Notes: a model not told the origin generated them from the letters alone. Positions 10,048 through 19,459 are shown, numbered from the stretch's first letter. The stretch is DNA of 41,219 nucleotides from Acidobacteriota bacterium (GCA_003223975.1 QHXS01000091.1:1-41219), one strand, 5' to 3'. Numbers and translations are program-made.

Positions 10048-11040
10048 TCAGGTTCGTCGCTGTCGCAGTTGGTCAACTGCGACAGCAGCAACAATAATAG
10101 CCCCGATGATTATCTCCTGAACATAATTAGGCCATCCCATCTGCTGGCAGCCGTTACGCAAAAACGCCATTATCATCGCACCGATCATAGTGCCAAGGAT
10201 GGCCCCTTGCCCGCCGCTCAGACTGCCGCCGCCAATGACCACCGCCGCAATAATATCAAGCTCGGCCCCGGCCGCCACGGTCGGATCACCCTGTCGAAGC
10301 CGCGACATCTGCATCACGCCCGACAGGCCGAAGAAGAGTCCGCCCAACGAGTAGATCCAGATCCGAAGCCTTTTCGTTGGAATACCGCACGCGCGGGCCG
10401 CCTCCTCATTCGACCCGATGGCAAAAACCCTTCGGCCGAAGATCGTGTTACGCAAAACGACTACCATTAAGACGGCGAGAAAGATCGCGATCCAGACTCC
10501 AGGAGCCAACAACAGCCACGGTGGATTCGGAAATGTGACGACAAGATCGTTGATCCAAGTTTGCGAAACATTAACCGGCTGTTGATCGGCCAGCCATTTT
10601 GCGACGCCGCGTACAACCCCGAGCATTCCCAGGGTAGCGATGAATGGAACAACGCGTAGCCCAGTGATGACAAATCCGTTTGCAAGTCCGACGATCGCGC
10701 CGGCCATGATCCCGGCGAAGACGGCGACAACGGGTTCGAACCCGGCGTTCACGGTAAGCGCTGTAACGACGCTAGACAAGGCGATTGTCGAGCCGACCGA
10801 GAGGTCGATGCCGCCGCTAATGATAATGATCGTCATGCCGATCGCGCTCACCGCGACAATAACAGTTTGCGAAAGCACGACCCTGATATTAAAAGGTGAG
10901 AGATATTTTTCAGGGCTTCCGGTTAAAATGGAAAAGGCTAATATGACGAGCGCAAGTCCAAGGAACGGGCCGAGGAGGGTTATCCACGTCCGCATAATGC
11001 CGGAGATCGTCTTCGCGGATGTCGATATATGGGTATCCAT
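10048..11040 (-). CDS. Sugar ABC transporter permease, RbsC/AraH-type
   Basis: MTIIIISGGIDLSVGSTIALSSVV...GRRVFAIGSNEEAARACGIPTKRLRIWIYSLGG...VIGGGSLSGGQGAILGTMIGA. Confidence 0.92.
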   Translation of the reverse strand: MDTHISTSAKTISGIMRTWITLLGPFLGLALVILAFSILTGSPEKYLSPFNIRVVLSQTVIVAVSAIGMTIIIISGGIDLSVGSTIALSSVVTALTVNAGFEPVVAVFAGIMAGAIVGLANGFVITGLRVVPFIATLGMLGVVRGVAKWLADQQPVNVSQTWINDLVVTFPNPPWLLLAPGVWIAIFLAVLMVVVLRNTIFGRRVFAIGSNEEAARACGIPTKRLRIWIYSLGGLFFGLSGVMQMSRLRQGDPTVAAGAELDIIAAVVIGGGSLSGGQGAILGTMIGAMIMAFLRNGCQQMGWPNYVQEIIIGAIIVAAVAVDQLRQRRT

Positions 11041-11052
11041 CGATGGGACAGT

Positions 11053-12546
11053 CTAATTGCTGCCGATGGCTTCCTGAAGAACAGATTCAGGCGTCCATTC
11101 GGAGATCTTACGGGTACGCGATAGCCGGCCGCGGCTCATAACTGCCAAGCGATCGCACATCCCAAAAAGTTCTGGAAGATACGAGCTTATCATCAAGACC
11201 GCTTTGCCACCGGCTGCGCACCGAGCGATCGCTTCGTAGACCTGTGCCTTGCTGACGATGTCAATGCCTCGCGTCGGCTCATCGAGAAGCAGTACTTCTG
11301 CATTCTGATGGATCAATCGAGCGACGGCGACCTTTTGCTGGTTTCCACCCGATAGTTCTTTCAGAGGTTGGGCGGGCCCGGCGGCCTTTATTCCTACTTG
11401 GGCGATCATTTCCTCAGACCGCCTTCTCTGCTTTGAAAGGTCGAGCCACCCAAAACGAGAACATGACGACCATCGCGTGATCGTAATGTTGTCGGCGACC
11501 GAGAGGCTAAGAGCGAGGCCCTCCCGTTTTCGATCTTCGCTTAAGTAGCCGATGCCCTGTGAAATTCGAGATGCTGGCGTTCCGCACGTGGCTTGTGATT
11601 CGTTGCCCCGAACCGTGACCGTGCCGGACGCGGCATCTACAAGCCTGAAAATTGCCCGCACCATATCGCTCCGGCCGGATCCCATCAAACCCGCAATACC
11701 CAGGATCTCTCCGCGTCGCAACTCAAGATTTGCTGACCTAAGAGCTGGCGGCGACGAGAGATCCTTGACCTTTAGCACAGTCTCGCGCTCCTCATTGATC
11801 GTTCGCTTCGGAAACAGGTTCTTGACCGTTCGGCCTACCATATGTGAGACCAAGAATTGATCCGAAACCTCGCCGATCTTGCCTTGGGCAACGCTCTTTC
11901 CATCGCGCAAAACGGTAAAATTGTCTGCGATCTCGCGGATCTCCTCAAGAAAATGGCTGATATAAATAATGCTCGCGCCGTCGGCCTTGAGGCTTCGTAT
12001 CAAACCAAAAAGACGTTCGACGTCATGCCGTTGAAGGCTGCTGGTCGGTTCGTCCATAAGGAGGATTCGCGAATTCGAGGCAACGGCCCGACAGATCTCA
12101 ATTACCTGCTGAGCTGCGATTGAAAGTTCACCGATCGTAGCTTCCGGGCGAATATCCGGGTGGTCAAAATTTTCAAGCACTGAACGCGCCCGTTTGTGCA
12201 ACGCCTTTTTATCGAACCAACCGAAACGGAAATTCTCGATTCCCATCAAGATATTTTCTGCTACGGAGAGATGAGGTGCGAGCATCAATTCCTGATGGAT
12301 TAGCGAGATCCCGCATCGGCGAGCGTCGAGAGAATCGACGGGACTATATGGCATTCGCCCGAGCTCCATCGACCCTCCGTCCGGCCTGAACGCTCCGTGA
12401 AGTATGTTCATCAGCGTGCTCTTGCCCGCGCCGTTTTCTCCGATAAGCGCATGAACCTCGCCCTCATGCAAGTCAAGGTCTATGCCGTCGAGAGCAACAG
12501 TAGGGCCAAAGTGTTTGACTATTTCACGAAGCTGCAGGATCGGCAT
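11053..12546 (-). CDS. Sugar ABC transporter ATP-binding protein, RbsA/XylG-type (two ABC domains)
   Basis: ORF 11053..12609; start MPILQLREIVKHFG preferred. GENGAGKSTLMNIL Walker A, LLMDEPTSSL, second domain LKELSGGNQQKVAVAR...LLLDEPTRGIDI. Confidence 0.92.
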   Translation of the reverse strand: MPILQLREIVKHFGPTVALDGIDLDLHEGEVHALIGENGAGKSTLMNILHGAFRPDGGSMELGRMPYSPVDSLDARRCGISLIHQELMLAPHLSVAENILMGIENFRFGWFDKKALHKRARSVLENFDHPDIRPEATIGELSIAAQQVIEICRAVASNSRILLMDEPTSSLQRHDVERLFGLIRSLKADGASIIYISHFLEEIREIADNFTVLRDGKSVAQGKIGEVSDQFLVSHMVGRTVKNLFPKRTINEERETVLKVKDLSSPPALRSANLELRRGEILGIAGLMGSGRSDMVRAIFRLVDAASGTVTVRGNESQATCGTPASRISQGIGYLSEDRKREGLALSLSVADNITITRWSSCSRFGWLDLSKQRRRSEEMIAQVGIKAAGPAQPLKELSGGNQQKVAVARLIHQNAEVLLLDEPTRGIDIVSKAQVYEAIARCAAGGKAVLMISSYLPELFGMCDRLAVMSRGRLSRTRKISEWTPESVLQEAIGSN

Positions 12547-12571
12547 GTCTCGTCCGCGTCGACGAAGTTTA

Positions 12572-13624
12572 TTAGTTTTTCTGCGGTGAAAGCTGACTGG
12601 CGACCACAATCGAACTGGTCATTGCGCCGCACGAACTCCGCACTACTAGGCTTGGTGACAGAATCATCTTCTGATGCGTGATATCGTGTCCGTTCCCTTC
12701 GATTAATTGTATGAGCAATCGAACCGCCGCCTGTCCCATTTCGCCTCGAGACCAGGAAACAGTCGTCAACGGGACCCTAAGCATATCCCCGTAATGAATA
12801 TTACCTCCGCCGACCATTGCAATATCCTTGCCGACAACAATGTCGGCTTCATGAAGAGCCTGCATCGCCCCGATGGCCGCTGGATCATTCACGGCGAAGA
12901 TAGCTGTTGGAAGATCACCTCCTTCGATCCATGCTTGCATTGCCCGATAACCATCAGTTTCCATCAGCCCACACTCGCGGACCAACGCTTCATTGTAATT
13001 TATGTCATTTGCCGATAAAGCCTTCCTGTATCCTTCCAGCCGTTTCTTACTGGTTGATGTGATGGTCCCGCGCAGGTGACCGATCCTGCGGTGCCCAAGC
13101 CGAATCAGATGTTCGGTCGCAAGCATTCCCACCTCGACATCGTCCGTCAAGACCATAGGACAATCTAATCCGTCAAGAGTACGGTCGATGAGAACGATCT
13201 TCGTTCCGTCTTCGATCATGTCGGCATACAAGCCCGCTTTCGACGCCGGCGCGCACGGTGCGATGATCAGTCCATCCGTGCGAGACCGCAATGCTTCGAC
13301 CTCGCTGAGTTCGCGAGCGACGTATTCTTCCGAGTTGCCGATCACGATCTGATATTTAGCGGAACGTGCAACGGCGCCGATCCCGTGAAGGATCTCGGCA
13401 AAGTAAGAGTGCATTAGGTCCGGCACGATCACGCCGATCAAATAAGAGCGGTTGGTGGCCAGTGCCCGGGCGAAATGATTTGGTTGATAGTTTAGCCGGC
13501 GGGATACCTCAAGCACGCGATCGCGGGTCTTTGCCTTAACCAACGGGTCGTTATTTATGGCGCGCGAAACGGTCATCTTTGAAAGACCAAGCTCACGTGC
13601 TATGTCGGCAAGGGTTGCGCCCAT
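12572..13624 (-). CDS. LacI-family transcriptional regulator
   Basis: N-terminal HTH ATLADIARELGLSKMTVSRAINNDPLVKAKTRDRVLEVSRRLNYQPNHFARALATNRSYLIGVIVPDLMHSYF. Confidence 0.95.
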   Translation of the reverse strand: MGATLADIARELGLSKMTVSRAINNDPLVKAKTRDRVLEVSRRLNYQPNHFARALATNRSYLIGVIVPDLMHSYFAEILHGIGAVARSAKYQIVIGNSEEYVARELSEVEALRSRTDGLIIAPCAPASKAGLYADMIEDGTKIVLIDRTLDGLDCPMVLTDDVEVGMLATEHLIRLGHRRIGHLRGTITSTSKKRLEGYRKALSANDINYNEALVRECGLMETDGYRAMQAWIEGGDLPTAIFAVNDPAAIGAMQALHEADIVVGKDIAMVGGGNIHYGDMLRVPLTTVSWSRGEMGQAAVRLLIQLIEGNGHDITHQKMILSPSLVVRSSCGAMTSSIVVASQLSPQKN

Positions 13625-13633
13625 GAATACACT

Positions 13634-13649
13634 ATGTTACCGGTATAAT
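13634..13649. promoter_or_regulatory. Candidate LacI-family operator upstream of lacI-type gene
   Basis: ATGTTACCGGTATAAT with palindromic core TACCGGTA, about 10 bp upstream of the LacI start codon. Confidence 0.65.
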
Positions 13650-13702
13650 AGATTTCAATCAAGTAACGATATCCACTGCCGGAATTCAGTGTGATAAATA
13701 TA

Positions 13703-13718
13703 GTTTTAACGGTAACAT
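13703..13718. promoter_or_regulatory. Candidate LacI-family operator upstream of GH28 gene
   Basis: GTTTTAACGGTAACAT; reverse complement ATGTTACCGTTAAAAC matches the other sites. Confidence 0.65.
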
Positions 13719-13774
13719 TCACAGGAAGAATCGAATCCCGGAATCAGGATTGCCTTACCAATAGGAGAGCCTTT

Positions 13775-15463
13775 ATGAAAATAAGATCAAGAACTCTGCC
13801 CGTAAGCCTATTACTGGCAGTATTAACAGTCTCGGGCTGGCCGCAAGATCCTAACAAAGTGGCATCGTCGAAGGATCGCCTAGCCGCTCCTCCCTCTGCC
13901 GTCTTTACCAATTCATTTGACGTCCGCGTATTTGGCGCCAAGGGCGATGGCAAGGCTCTCGACTCACCGGCCATCAACCAGGCAATAGAGACCGCTGCAG
14001 CGAAAGGCGGCGGTACGGTTTTCTTTCCCCCCGGGACGTATCGCAGCTTTTCGATCCGGCTGAAAAGCAACATTACGCTGTATTTTGATCAGGGTTCAAC
14101 CTTGCTGGCGGCCAGCCCAAACGACGGCGATGGAAAATACGATGAGCCTGAGCCCAATCCGTGGAGTAAGTATCAGGATTTCGGTCATACGCATTGGCAC
14201 AACAGCCTCATCTGGGGTGAGAACCTCGAGAACGTTTCGATCCTTGGACCGGGACTTATTTGGGGCAAAGGGCTTGTACGAAGCGGAGGACAATCGCGAA
14301 ACCAGGCACAAAATGACGCCCTTCAGGACGTTAAGACGGTTACACCGGAAACGCCCTTTGGTTATCCGAACCCGCGCGATACGGTCGAAACGGGTTGGGG
14401 GAATAAGGCGATAAGCCTCAAACTCTGCCGCAATGTGATAATCCGTGACGTTTCCATTTTAGAGGGCGGTCATTTTGCGATCCTCGCAACCGGTGTCGAC
14501 AATCTTACGATCGACAATCTCAAGATCGACACAAACCGTGACGGGATCGACATAGATGCCTGTAGACATGTACGGATTTCGAATACGACAGTCAATTCAC
14601 CATTCGATGATGCGATATGTCTGAAAAGCTCGCATGGGTTGGGCTTTGCGCGGGCGACCGAGAATGTGACTATCACTAATTGTTCCGTCAGCGGTTATGA
14701 CGTTGGGACTTTTTTGGACGGCACATACAAACGCGAATACAACCGATACAGCCACAGTAGTCCGACCGGGAGGATAAAGTTCGGCACGGAATCGAATGGT
14801 GGTTTCAAGAATATAACGATTAGCAATTGTGTTTTTGATTATTCGCGCGGCCTCGCTCTTGAAACCGTGGACGGCGGGTTGCTCGAGGATGTCACGATCA
14901 GCAATATAACGATGCGTGACGTTGTGAATGCCCCTATTTTCCTTCGCCTTGGCAAGCGAAACCGTGGCCCGAAAGAAACGTTGACGGAGGGTAAGCTGCG
15001 CCGCGTGATGCTGAGCAATTTTGTGATTTACAACGCCGACCCGAAATACGGCTCGATCATCAGCGGCGTTCCGGGCAACGACATCGAAGATGTGCGATTT
15101 AACAACATTCGCATTTATTACCAGGGCGGCGGCACAAAGGAACAGGCAGCTCTCCAGCCGCCGGAAAAGGAGATCGACTATCCGGAGCCTGTCATGTTTG
15201 GCGAGATTCCTGCGTATGGATTTTTCATACGCCACGTAAAAGGCTTGACAATGACCGACGTCGAGGTCAGTTATATGAAGGACGATCTGCGGCCTCCGTT
15301 CATGCTCGATGATGTAAAAGGCGCCGATTTTCATCGGGTGAGGGCACAACGGATGCCGAACGGCTCCATGTTCGTTTTGAAGAACGTTTTCGATTTCACT
15401 ACAAATCAATGTTGGCTTTTGCCTGATCTTCAGCTCGCAAAAGTAGACCGAAGAAATCTTTAG
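13775..15463 (+). CDS. Polygalacturonase-type glycoside hydrolase (GH28), secreted
   Basis: ORF 13691..15463; start MKIRSRTLPVSLLLAVLTVSGWPQ with GGAGAG RBS preferred. FDVRVFGAKGDGKALDSPAINQAIETAAAKGGGTVFFPPGTY, DGIDIDACRHVRISNTTVNSPFDDAICLKS. Confidence 0.92.
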   Translation: MKIRSRTLPVSLLLAVLTVSGWPQDPNKVASSKDRLAAPPSAVFTNSFDVRVFGAKGDGKALDSPAINQAIETAAAKGGGTVFFPPGTYRSFSIRLKSNITLYFDQGSTLLAASPNDGDGKYDEPEPNPWSKYQDFGHTHWHNSLIWGENLENVSILGPGLIWGKGLVRSGGQSRNQAQNDALQDVKTVTPETPFGYPNPRDTVETGWGNKAISLKLCRNVIIRDVSILEGGHFAILATGVDNLTIDNLKIDTNRDGIDIDACRHVRISNTTVNSPFDDAICLKSSHGLGFARATENVTITNCSVSGYDVGTFLDGTYKREYNRYSHSSPTGRIKFGTESNGGFKNITISNCVFDYSRGLALETVDGGLLEDVTISNITMRDVVNAPIFLRLGKRNRGPKETLTEGKLRRVMLSNFVIYNADPKYGSIISGVPGNDIEDVRFNNIRIYYQGGGTKEQAALQPPEKEIDYPEPVMFGEIPAYGFFIRHVKGLTMTDVEVSYMKDDLRPPFMLDDVKGADFHRVRAQRMPNGSMFVLKNVFDFTTNQCWLLPDLQLAKVDRRNL

Positions 15464-15927
15464 ACCCTTGGAATTGCTTTATTTTCCTGTCTTGTCAATC
15501 CGCTTTGTTTGATGGACCACTGTTACTCGGAATCGGAACTCGACCGCTTCAAAGCTCTACGTTCCTCTCCCAAGGTTAAACGGTTTGCTAAAGATCGCTC
15601 GTAAATTGAATTGGGCCGACAGCATTACCGGTCGCTCGACATACCCGTTATTTCGTTAAATCGGGCTGCTGGAGTGCTCCAGCGACTCATGGTGCGTATC
15701 GACAGTACAAGAAGCGACGAACAGGGGGGGTCGCCGATCTGTTCGGTGCGGGCGATTATTTATGCCTTCGGGCCGCGGATCGCCCAGAAGCGTGGCGCCG
15801 TGCAGGCGGGCGGCGTGTGAATACTTGGCAAGCTCCAGCTTACCGAGTATCACACACTTATTGTGTGCAGATATGTGTGCAAGCGATACTGACAATTCAA
15901 TGTATCGATCGCAGGGGTTGTATTTAC

Positions 15928-16003
15928 TGGAGCCGCCCGTCGGATTTGAACCGACGACCTTTCGATTACGAATCGAATGCTCTACCAACTGAGCTAGGGC
16001 GGC
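15928..16003 (-). tRNA. tRNA-Thr (anticodon CGT), CCA encoded (15928-15930)
   Basis: Minus strand GCCGCCCTAGCTCAGTTGGTAGAGCATTCGATTCGTAATCGAAAGGTCGTCGGTTCGAATCCGACGGGCGGCTCCA; full cloverleaf, loop TTCGTAA. Confidence 0.95.
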
Positions 16004-16148
16004 TTGAGTGGTGGAAATGCCGAAGAACCGGAACGAAAGCCGAATTTCAGAATATACTTTTCCGTATCGGGTTGTGTCAAGGAAGTGGCAGGGGTGAGCG
16101 AACGCCGTTTCCGCCGTCCGATAAAATTCAAATTAACAAAAATAAACC

Positions 16149-16748
16149 TTGATGTCCGAAAGGCCAAGAAAAGATTCGATCTCTACGAAGACAACGGCTG
16201 CGGCGCTCATTGTTTGTTCGGCAATCGCCGCTGCAATGGCAGGTGTGTTGCGGCTTGACGGTAGGGCATGGTGGTGCAAGCTCGGCGACAGAGCGATCTA
16301 CATAAACGATGCCTGGAACAGCAGCCACACCTCACAGCATTTTCTCGATCCATATTCCTTTACGCACATACTTCACGGCGTTTTGATGTTCTGGATCGCC
16401 GGGTCGATCTTCAAAAAGATCTCTCCTTATTGGCAGTTGACGATCGCGGCAGCTGCAGAAGCGGGCTGGGAGATCCTGGAGAACTCGAATTTCATCATCG
16501 AGAAATATCGCGCGAACACGGCCGCGCTGGATTATTTCGGGGATTCCATCGCGAATTCGGTCGGCGACTTGCTTGCATGTCTGATAGGGTTTTGGATCGC
16601 GGCAAAGCTTGGGTTATGGAAGTCGCTGGCGTTCTTTTTGGCCGTCGAATTGATACTGCTGTTTTGGATCAGAGACAGTCTTCTGCTTAGTATCGTGATG
16701 TTGATCTATCCGATAGATACGTTGAAAACCTGGCAGAACGGCGCGTAA
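16149..16748 (+). CDS. DUF2585-family membrane protein
   Basis: WWCKLGDRAIYINDAWNSSHTSQHFLDPYSFTHILHGVLMFWI plus several TM helices. Confidence 0.8.
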   Translation: MMSERPRKDSISTKTTAAALIVCSAIAAAMAGVLRLDGRAWWCKLGDRAIYINDAWNSSHTSQHFLDPYSFTHILHGVLMFWIAGSIFKKISPYWQLTIAAAAEAGWEILENSNFIIEKYRANTAALDYFGDSIANSVGDLLACLIGFWIAAKLGLWKSLAFFLAVELILLFWIRDSLLLSIVMLIYPIDTLKTWQNGA

Positions 16749-16751
16749 AGT

Positions 16752-17543
16752 CTATCGCTCGCCGCGGGCAGCTTCGACGAGGGTCTCGATCTCGACGCCA
16801 AGTTTGCGGATCCCAGGCTGATCGAATGTTTCCATCCACCTTAGCGTTTCATCGAGCACTCTTAGTTGATGTTCACGCCAATTTGGAGAACCGGCTACCG
16901 AACCAAAATCACCCTCGTAATACGCCGTCCGTGGAGCACGCGTTTTCTCGGAGATAATCTTATCGACTGAAATCACAATAGTAGGAATCCCGCTTTGTTC
17001 AATGCCGCGTGCGACGATGCTTAGGGTTTGGTGACAAAGCCGCGAAGCCGGGATGAGAAGAGCTGCCTGCACTTCGTAACGATGCAACCGCTCGGCGATC
17101 CGCGGTGCGAGCTCGTCTGCGACGCGGACCGCATTTGGAATATAACTGCTCACGCTCCACCAACATTCATTTAGCCCGCCAATGACGGCATTGGCTTCAT
17201 ATTCGGTGAGTCGGTCGATCGGTACCTGTGCGTTACTGTCCGATTCAACGGCCGCCGGATCGTATCCTTTAGCCGAGAAACGAAGATCGGATGACGCGAC
17301 CTCGCGCGGTATTTCTCTAAATTGGGTATCGCCGTCTCGCGAGTCGATATCGAACGGATCTGTGCCGTCGATGTAAGCGCCGGCTGAACATATCAATCCG
17401 AGATTGAGCATTGGCAATGCGCGGCGAACAGGCGTGAGCACCGAATGTACGTTTTCTATGAAGGGGTAACCCGCGAGGCGTTCGTTCGCACTCCACCGCG
17501 AAAAGCGGGAATTGAATTCGCCAATTTTCTCAACCAATTCCAT
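16752..17543 (-). CDS. Glycine/sarcosine/betaine reductase component B-like (GrdB-like) protein
   Basis: VHSVLTPVRRALPMLNLGLICSAGAYIDGTDPFD...GDTQFREIP...SRLCHQTLSIVARGIEQSGIPTIVIS resembles the GrdB/PrdB family. Confidence 0.6.
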   Translation of the reverse strand: MELVEKIGEFNSRFSRWSANERLAGYPFIENVHSVLTPVRRALPMLNLGLICSAGAYIDGTDPFDIDSRDGDTQFREIPREVASSDLRFSAKGYDPAAVESDSNAQVPIDRLTEYEANAVIGGLNECWWSVSSYIPNAVRVADELAPRIAERLHRYEVQAALLIPASRLCHQTLSIVARGIEQSGIPTIVISVDKIISEKTRAPRTAYYEGDFGSVAGSPNWREHQLRVLDETLRWMETFDQPGIRKLGVEIETLVEAARGER

Positions 17544-17545
17544 AG

Positions 17546-18070
17546 TCAGATCTTGAATTCCTTTTCGAAATTGTACGGGTCGGCCAATGTCGTCTTCTTA
17601 GCTGATCTGCGATTTGCGATGACGAAGAACGCGATCAATGCCGCCGCCATGCCGGCCATGAGCGTCCAGACCGCATACTCGTGCAGCATATCAAACTGAA
17701 TTCGAAGCGGATCGTCGGCAGCAAGCTCGTCGATCGGCCGGCCGATCTCCGCATGCTTCAGCGAAATCCAAACCCCGAAAACAAATTGGCCTACCGCGCA
17801 CGCCGTCGCAGTAATAAGCAGCAGAATCCGCTCGACCCACAGCCAAAAACGATTCACGGTTGCCGTGCCCAGGAAAGAGGTCAAAAATAAAAAGGCAAAG
17901 ATCGCGAGTCCGCCAAAGTTCAATACGATCAGCGTGCGGCCCACGACCGCTCCGGCAAGCTCACGCTGCGGCAAAACCGCAAACGCGCTCTGTGCAACGG
18001 CGATGAAAAAAACCGCAGCTCCGAGCCAAATTGACAACAGCAACAGCCGAATATCGGAATAGAATTTCAT
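17546..18070 (-). CDS. DUF4149/TMEM205-like membrane protein
   Basis: Four predicted TM helices; FFIAVAQSAFAVLPQRELAGAVVGRTLIVLNFGGLAIFAFLF. Confidence 0.65.
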   Translation of the reverse strand: MKFYSDIRLLLLSIWLGAAVFFIAVAQSAFAVLPQRELAGAVVGRTLIVLNFGGLAIFAFLFLTSFLGTATVNRFWLWVERILLLITATACAVGQFVFGVWISLKHAEIGRPIDELAADDPLRIQFDMLHEYAVWTLMAGMAAALIAFFVIANRRSAKKTTLADPYNFEKEFKI

Positions 18071-18160
18071 CGCGTTCGAAGTGGTAACTTGTTGGTATTA
18101 TCATAGTTTTGAGATAAAAGGGCAATCTGCTTGCAGTCCCGCGCATACAGGTCGCAGTTT

Positions 18161-18385
18161 ATGAAAGATGATCAGATCGAAGAGTTGAGAAGCTGCGTTA
18201 GAAAGCTGGCCCACGACGTCAGATCGCCATTGACGAGCATCGGCGGATTCGCGCGCCTTATTGTCGAAAGCGGTTCGGTCACCGGCGAAAACCTCGAATT
18301 CGCACAACTGATCGAGTCAGACGTCGAGCGGCTAACCGAAATGCTGAACAATGGTTTCGCCGTCGTCGAAGAAAAGCTCGCCTAA
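18161..18385 (+). CDS. Stand-alone HisKA (dimerisation/phosphoacceptor) domain protein
   Basis: MKDDQIEELRSCVRKLAHDVRSPLTSIGGFARLIVESGSVTGENLEFAQLIESDVERLTEMLN: canonical H-box, stop directly after; no HATPase domain follows. Confidence 0.8.
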   Translation: MKDDQIEELRSCVRKLAHDVRSPLTSIGGFARLIVESGSVTGENLEFAQLIESDVERLTEMLNNGFAVVEEKLA

Positions 18386-18388
18386 CTA

Positions 18389-19234
18389 ATGAACATTAGC
18401 GACGCAATAAAGCTTGGCGGCGAAACGCTTCGCCAGTCATCGGTCGCCGAGCCCGAACGCGAAGTGAATCTTCTTTTGCGGCATTCGCTTAAGCGTGATG
18501 CAACATTCATTTATTCCCATCCGGAATACCGCCTCGATGCGGTCGAATCGATCCTTTTCAAAGCTGTCCTGAAGCGCCGGGCAGCAGGCGAACCGTTTCA
18601 ATATATTTCAGGCGTTCAGGAGTTTTACGGGCACGAGTTCAAGGTTACGCCCGACGTTTTGATACCGCGTCCGGAAACCGAGATTTTGGTCGAGGCCGCG
18701 ATCGGCGAGCTTAAGGGCAATGCCGAAACAAAGTTTTGCGAGATCGGCGTAGGATCGGGATGCATTTCGATCTCGATCTTAAAAGCGGTGCCCTCGGCTA
18801 TTGCTGTTGCTGTCGATCTATCGAAGGGCGCGATTGATGTCGCCAAGGCGAATGCCGAAAAACACGACGTCCTTCGCCGCTTAAATCTGCTTGAGTCGGA
18901 TATTTTTTCGAGCATAAATGATGCGGACTTCGACCTGATCGTTTCAAATCCGCCCTATATTCCGATGCCGGATATCGAAACACTTCAAAAGGAAGTTCGG
19001 GAGTTCGAACCGCGAATGGCGCTCGACGGCGGACGGGACGGCTTAGACACTGTCCGAAAAATCATCAATGAAGCGCCGAATTACCTTCGTTCAAAGGGCA
19101 GGTTACTTGTCGAGATCGGTTGGGACCAGGCGGAAAGCGTAAACGAATTGTTTCAGAGCCCCATTTGGCACGATGTGAGATTCCACAATGACCTGCAGGG
19201 GATTCCGCGGGTTGTAGACGCCCGCCTTACCTAG
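18389..19234 (+). CDS. prmC: Peptide chain release factor N5-glutamine methyltransferase
   Basis: GEPFQYISGVQEFYGHEFKVTPDVLIPRPETEILVEAAI, IGVGSGCISISI, DLIVSNPPYIP. Confidence 0.95.
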   Translation: MNISDAIKLGGETLRQSSVAEPEREVNLLLRHSLKRDATFIYSHPEYRLDAVESILFKAVLKRRAAGEPFQYISGVQEFYGHEFKVTPDVLIPRPETEILVEAAIGELKGNAETKFCEIGVGSGCISISILKAVPSAIAVAVDLSKGAIDVAKANAEKHDVLRRLNLLESDIFSSINDADFDLIVSNPPYIPMPDIETLQKEVREFEPRMALDGGRDGLDTVRKIINEAPNYLRSKGRLLVEIGWDQAESVNELFQSPIWHDVRFHNDLQGIPRVVDARLT

Positions 19235-19459
19235 TTTCCCTGAGGATCGAGTCTTTTGGCCCTACTTGGGCCGGGTCGTCAACTTCCTTGCGTTTTTCCG
19301 TAATATGGAGTTACCATAGCGGTGTTCCGGCTAAGGTTTATCGCAATATGATCGGGCGACCGGTTTCATGCGGTGTTTTCAGCAATATGTAACGCATATC
19401 CAGCCGGTTACGTTGCAAAGATCGGCGGTTTTCGAGTTCCGATTCGGAGGATTTGAAAA

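Noticed and set aside
14597-15409. 270-aa minus-strand ORF
   Set aside because: Antisense to the clearly recognisable GH28 gene.
15656-15992. ORFs reading VGSNPTGGS / EPPVGFEPTTFRLR
   Set aside because: Well-known artefacts of translating tRNA T-arm sequence; this is the tRNA-Thr gene.
19250-19280. GGCCC-TACTT-GGGCC hairpin after prmC as a terminator
   Set aside because: Short stem without a following T-tract; not convincing.
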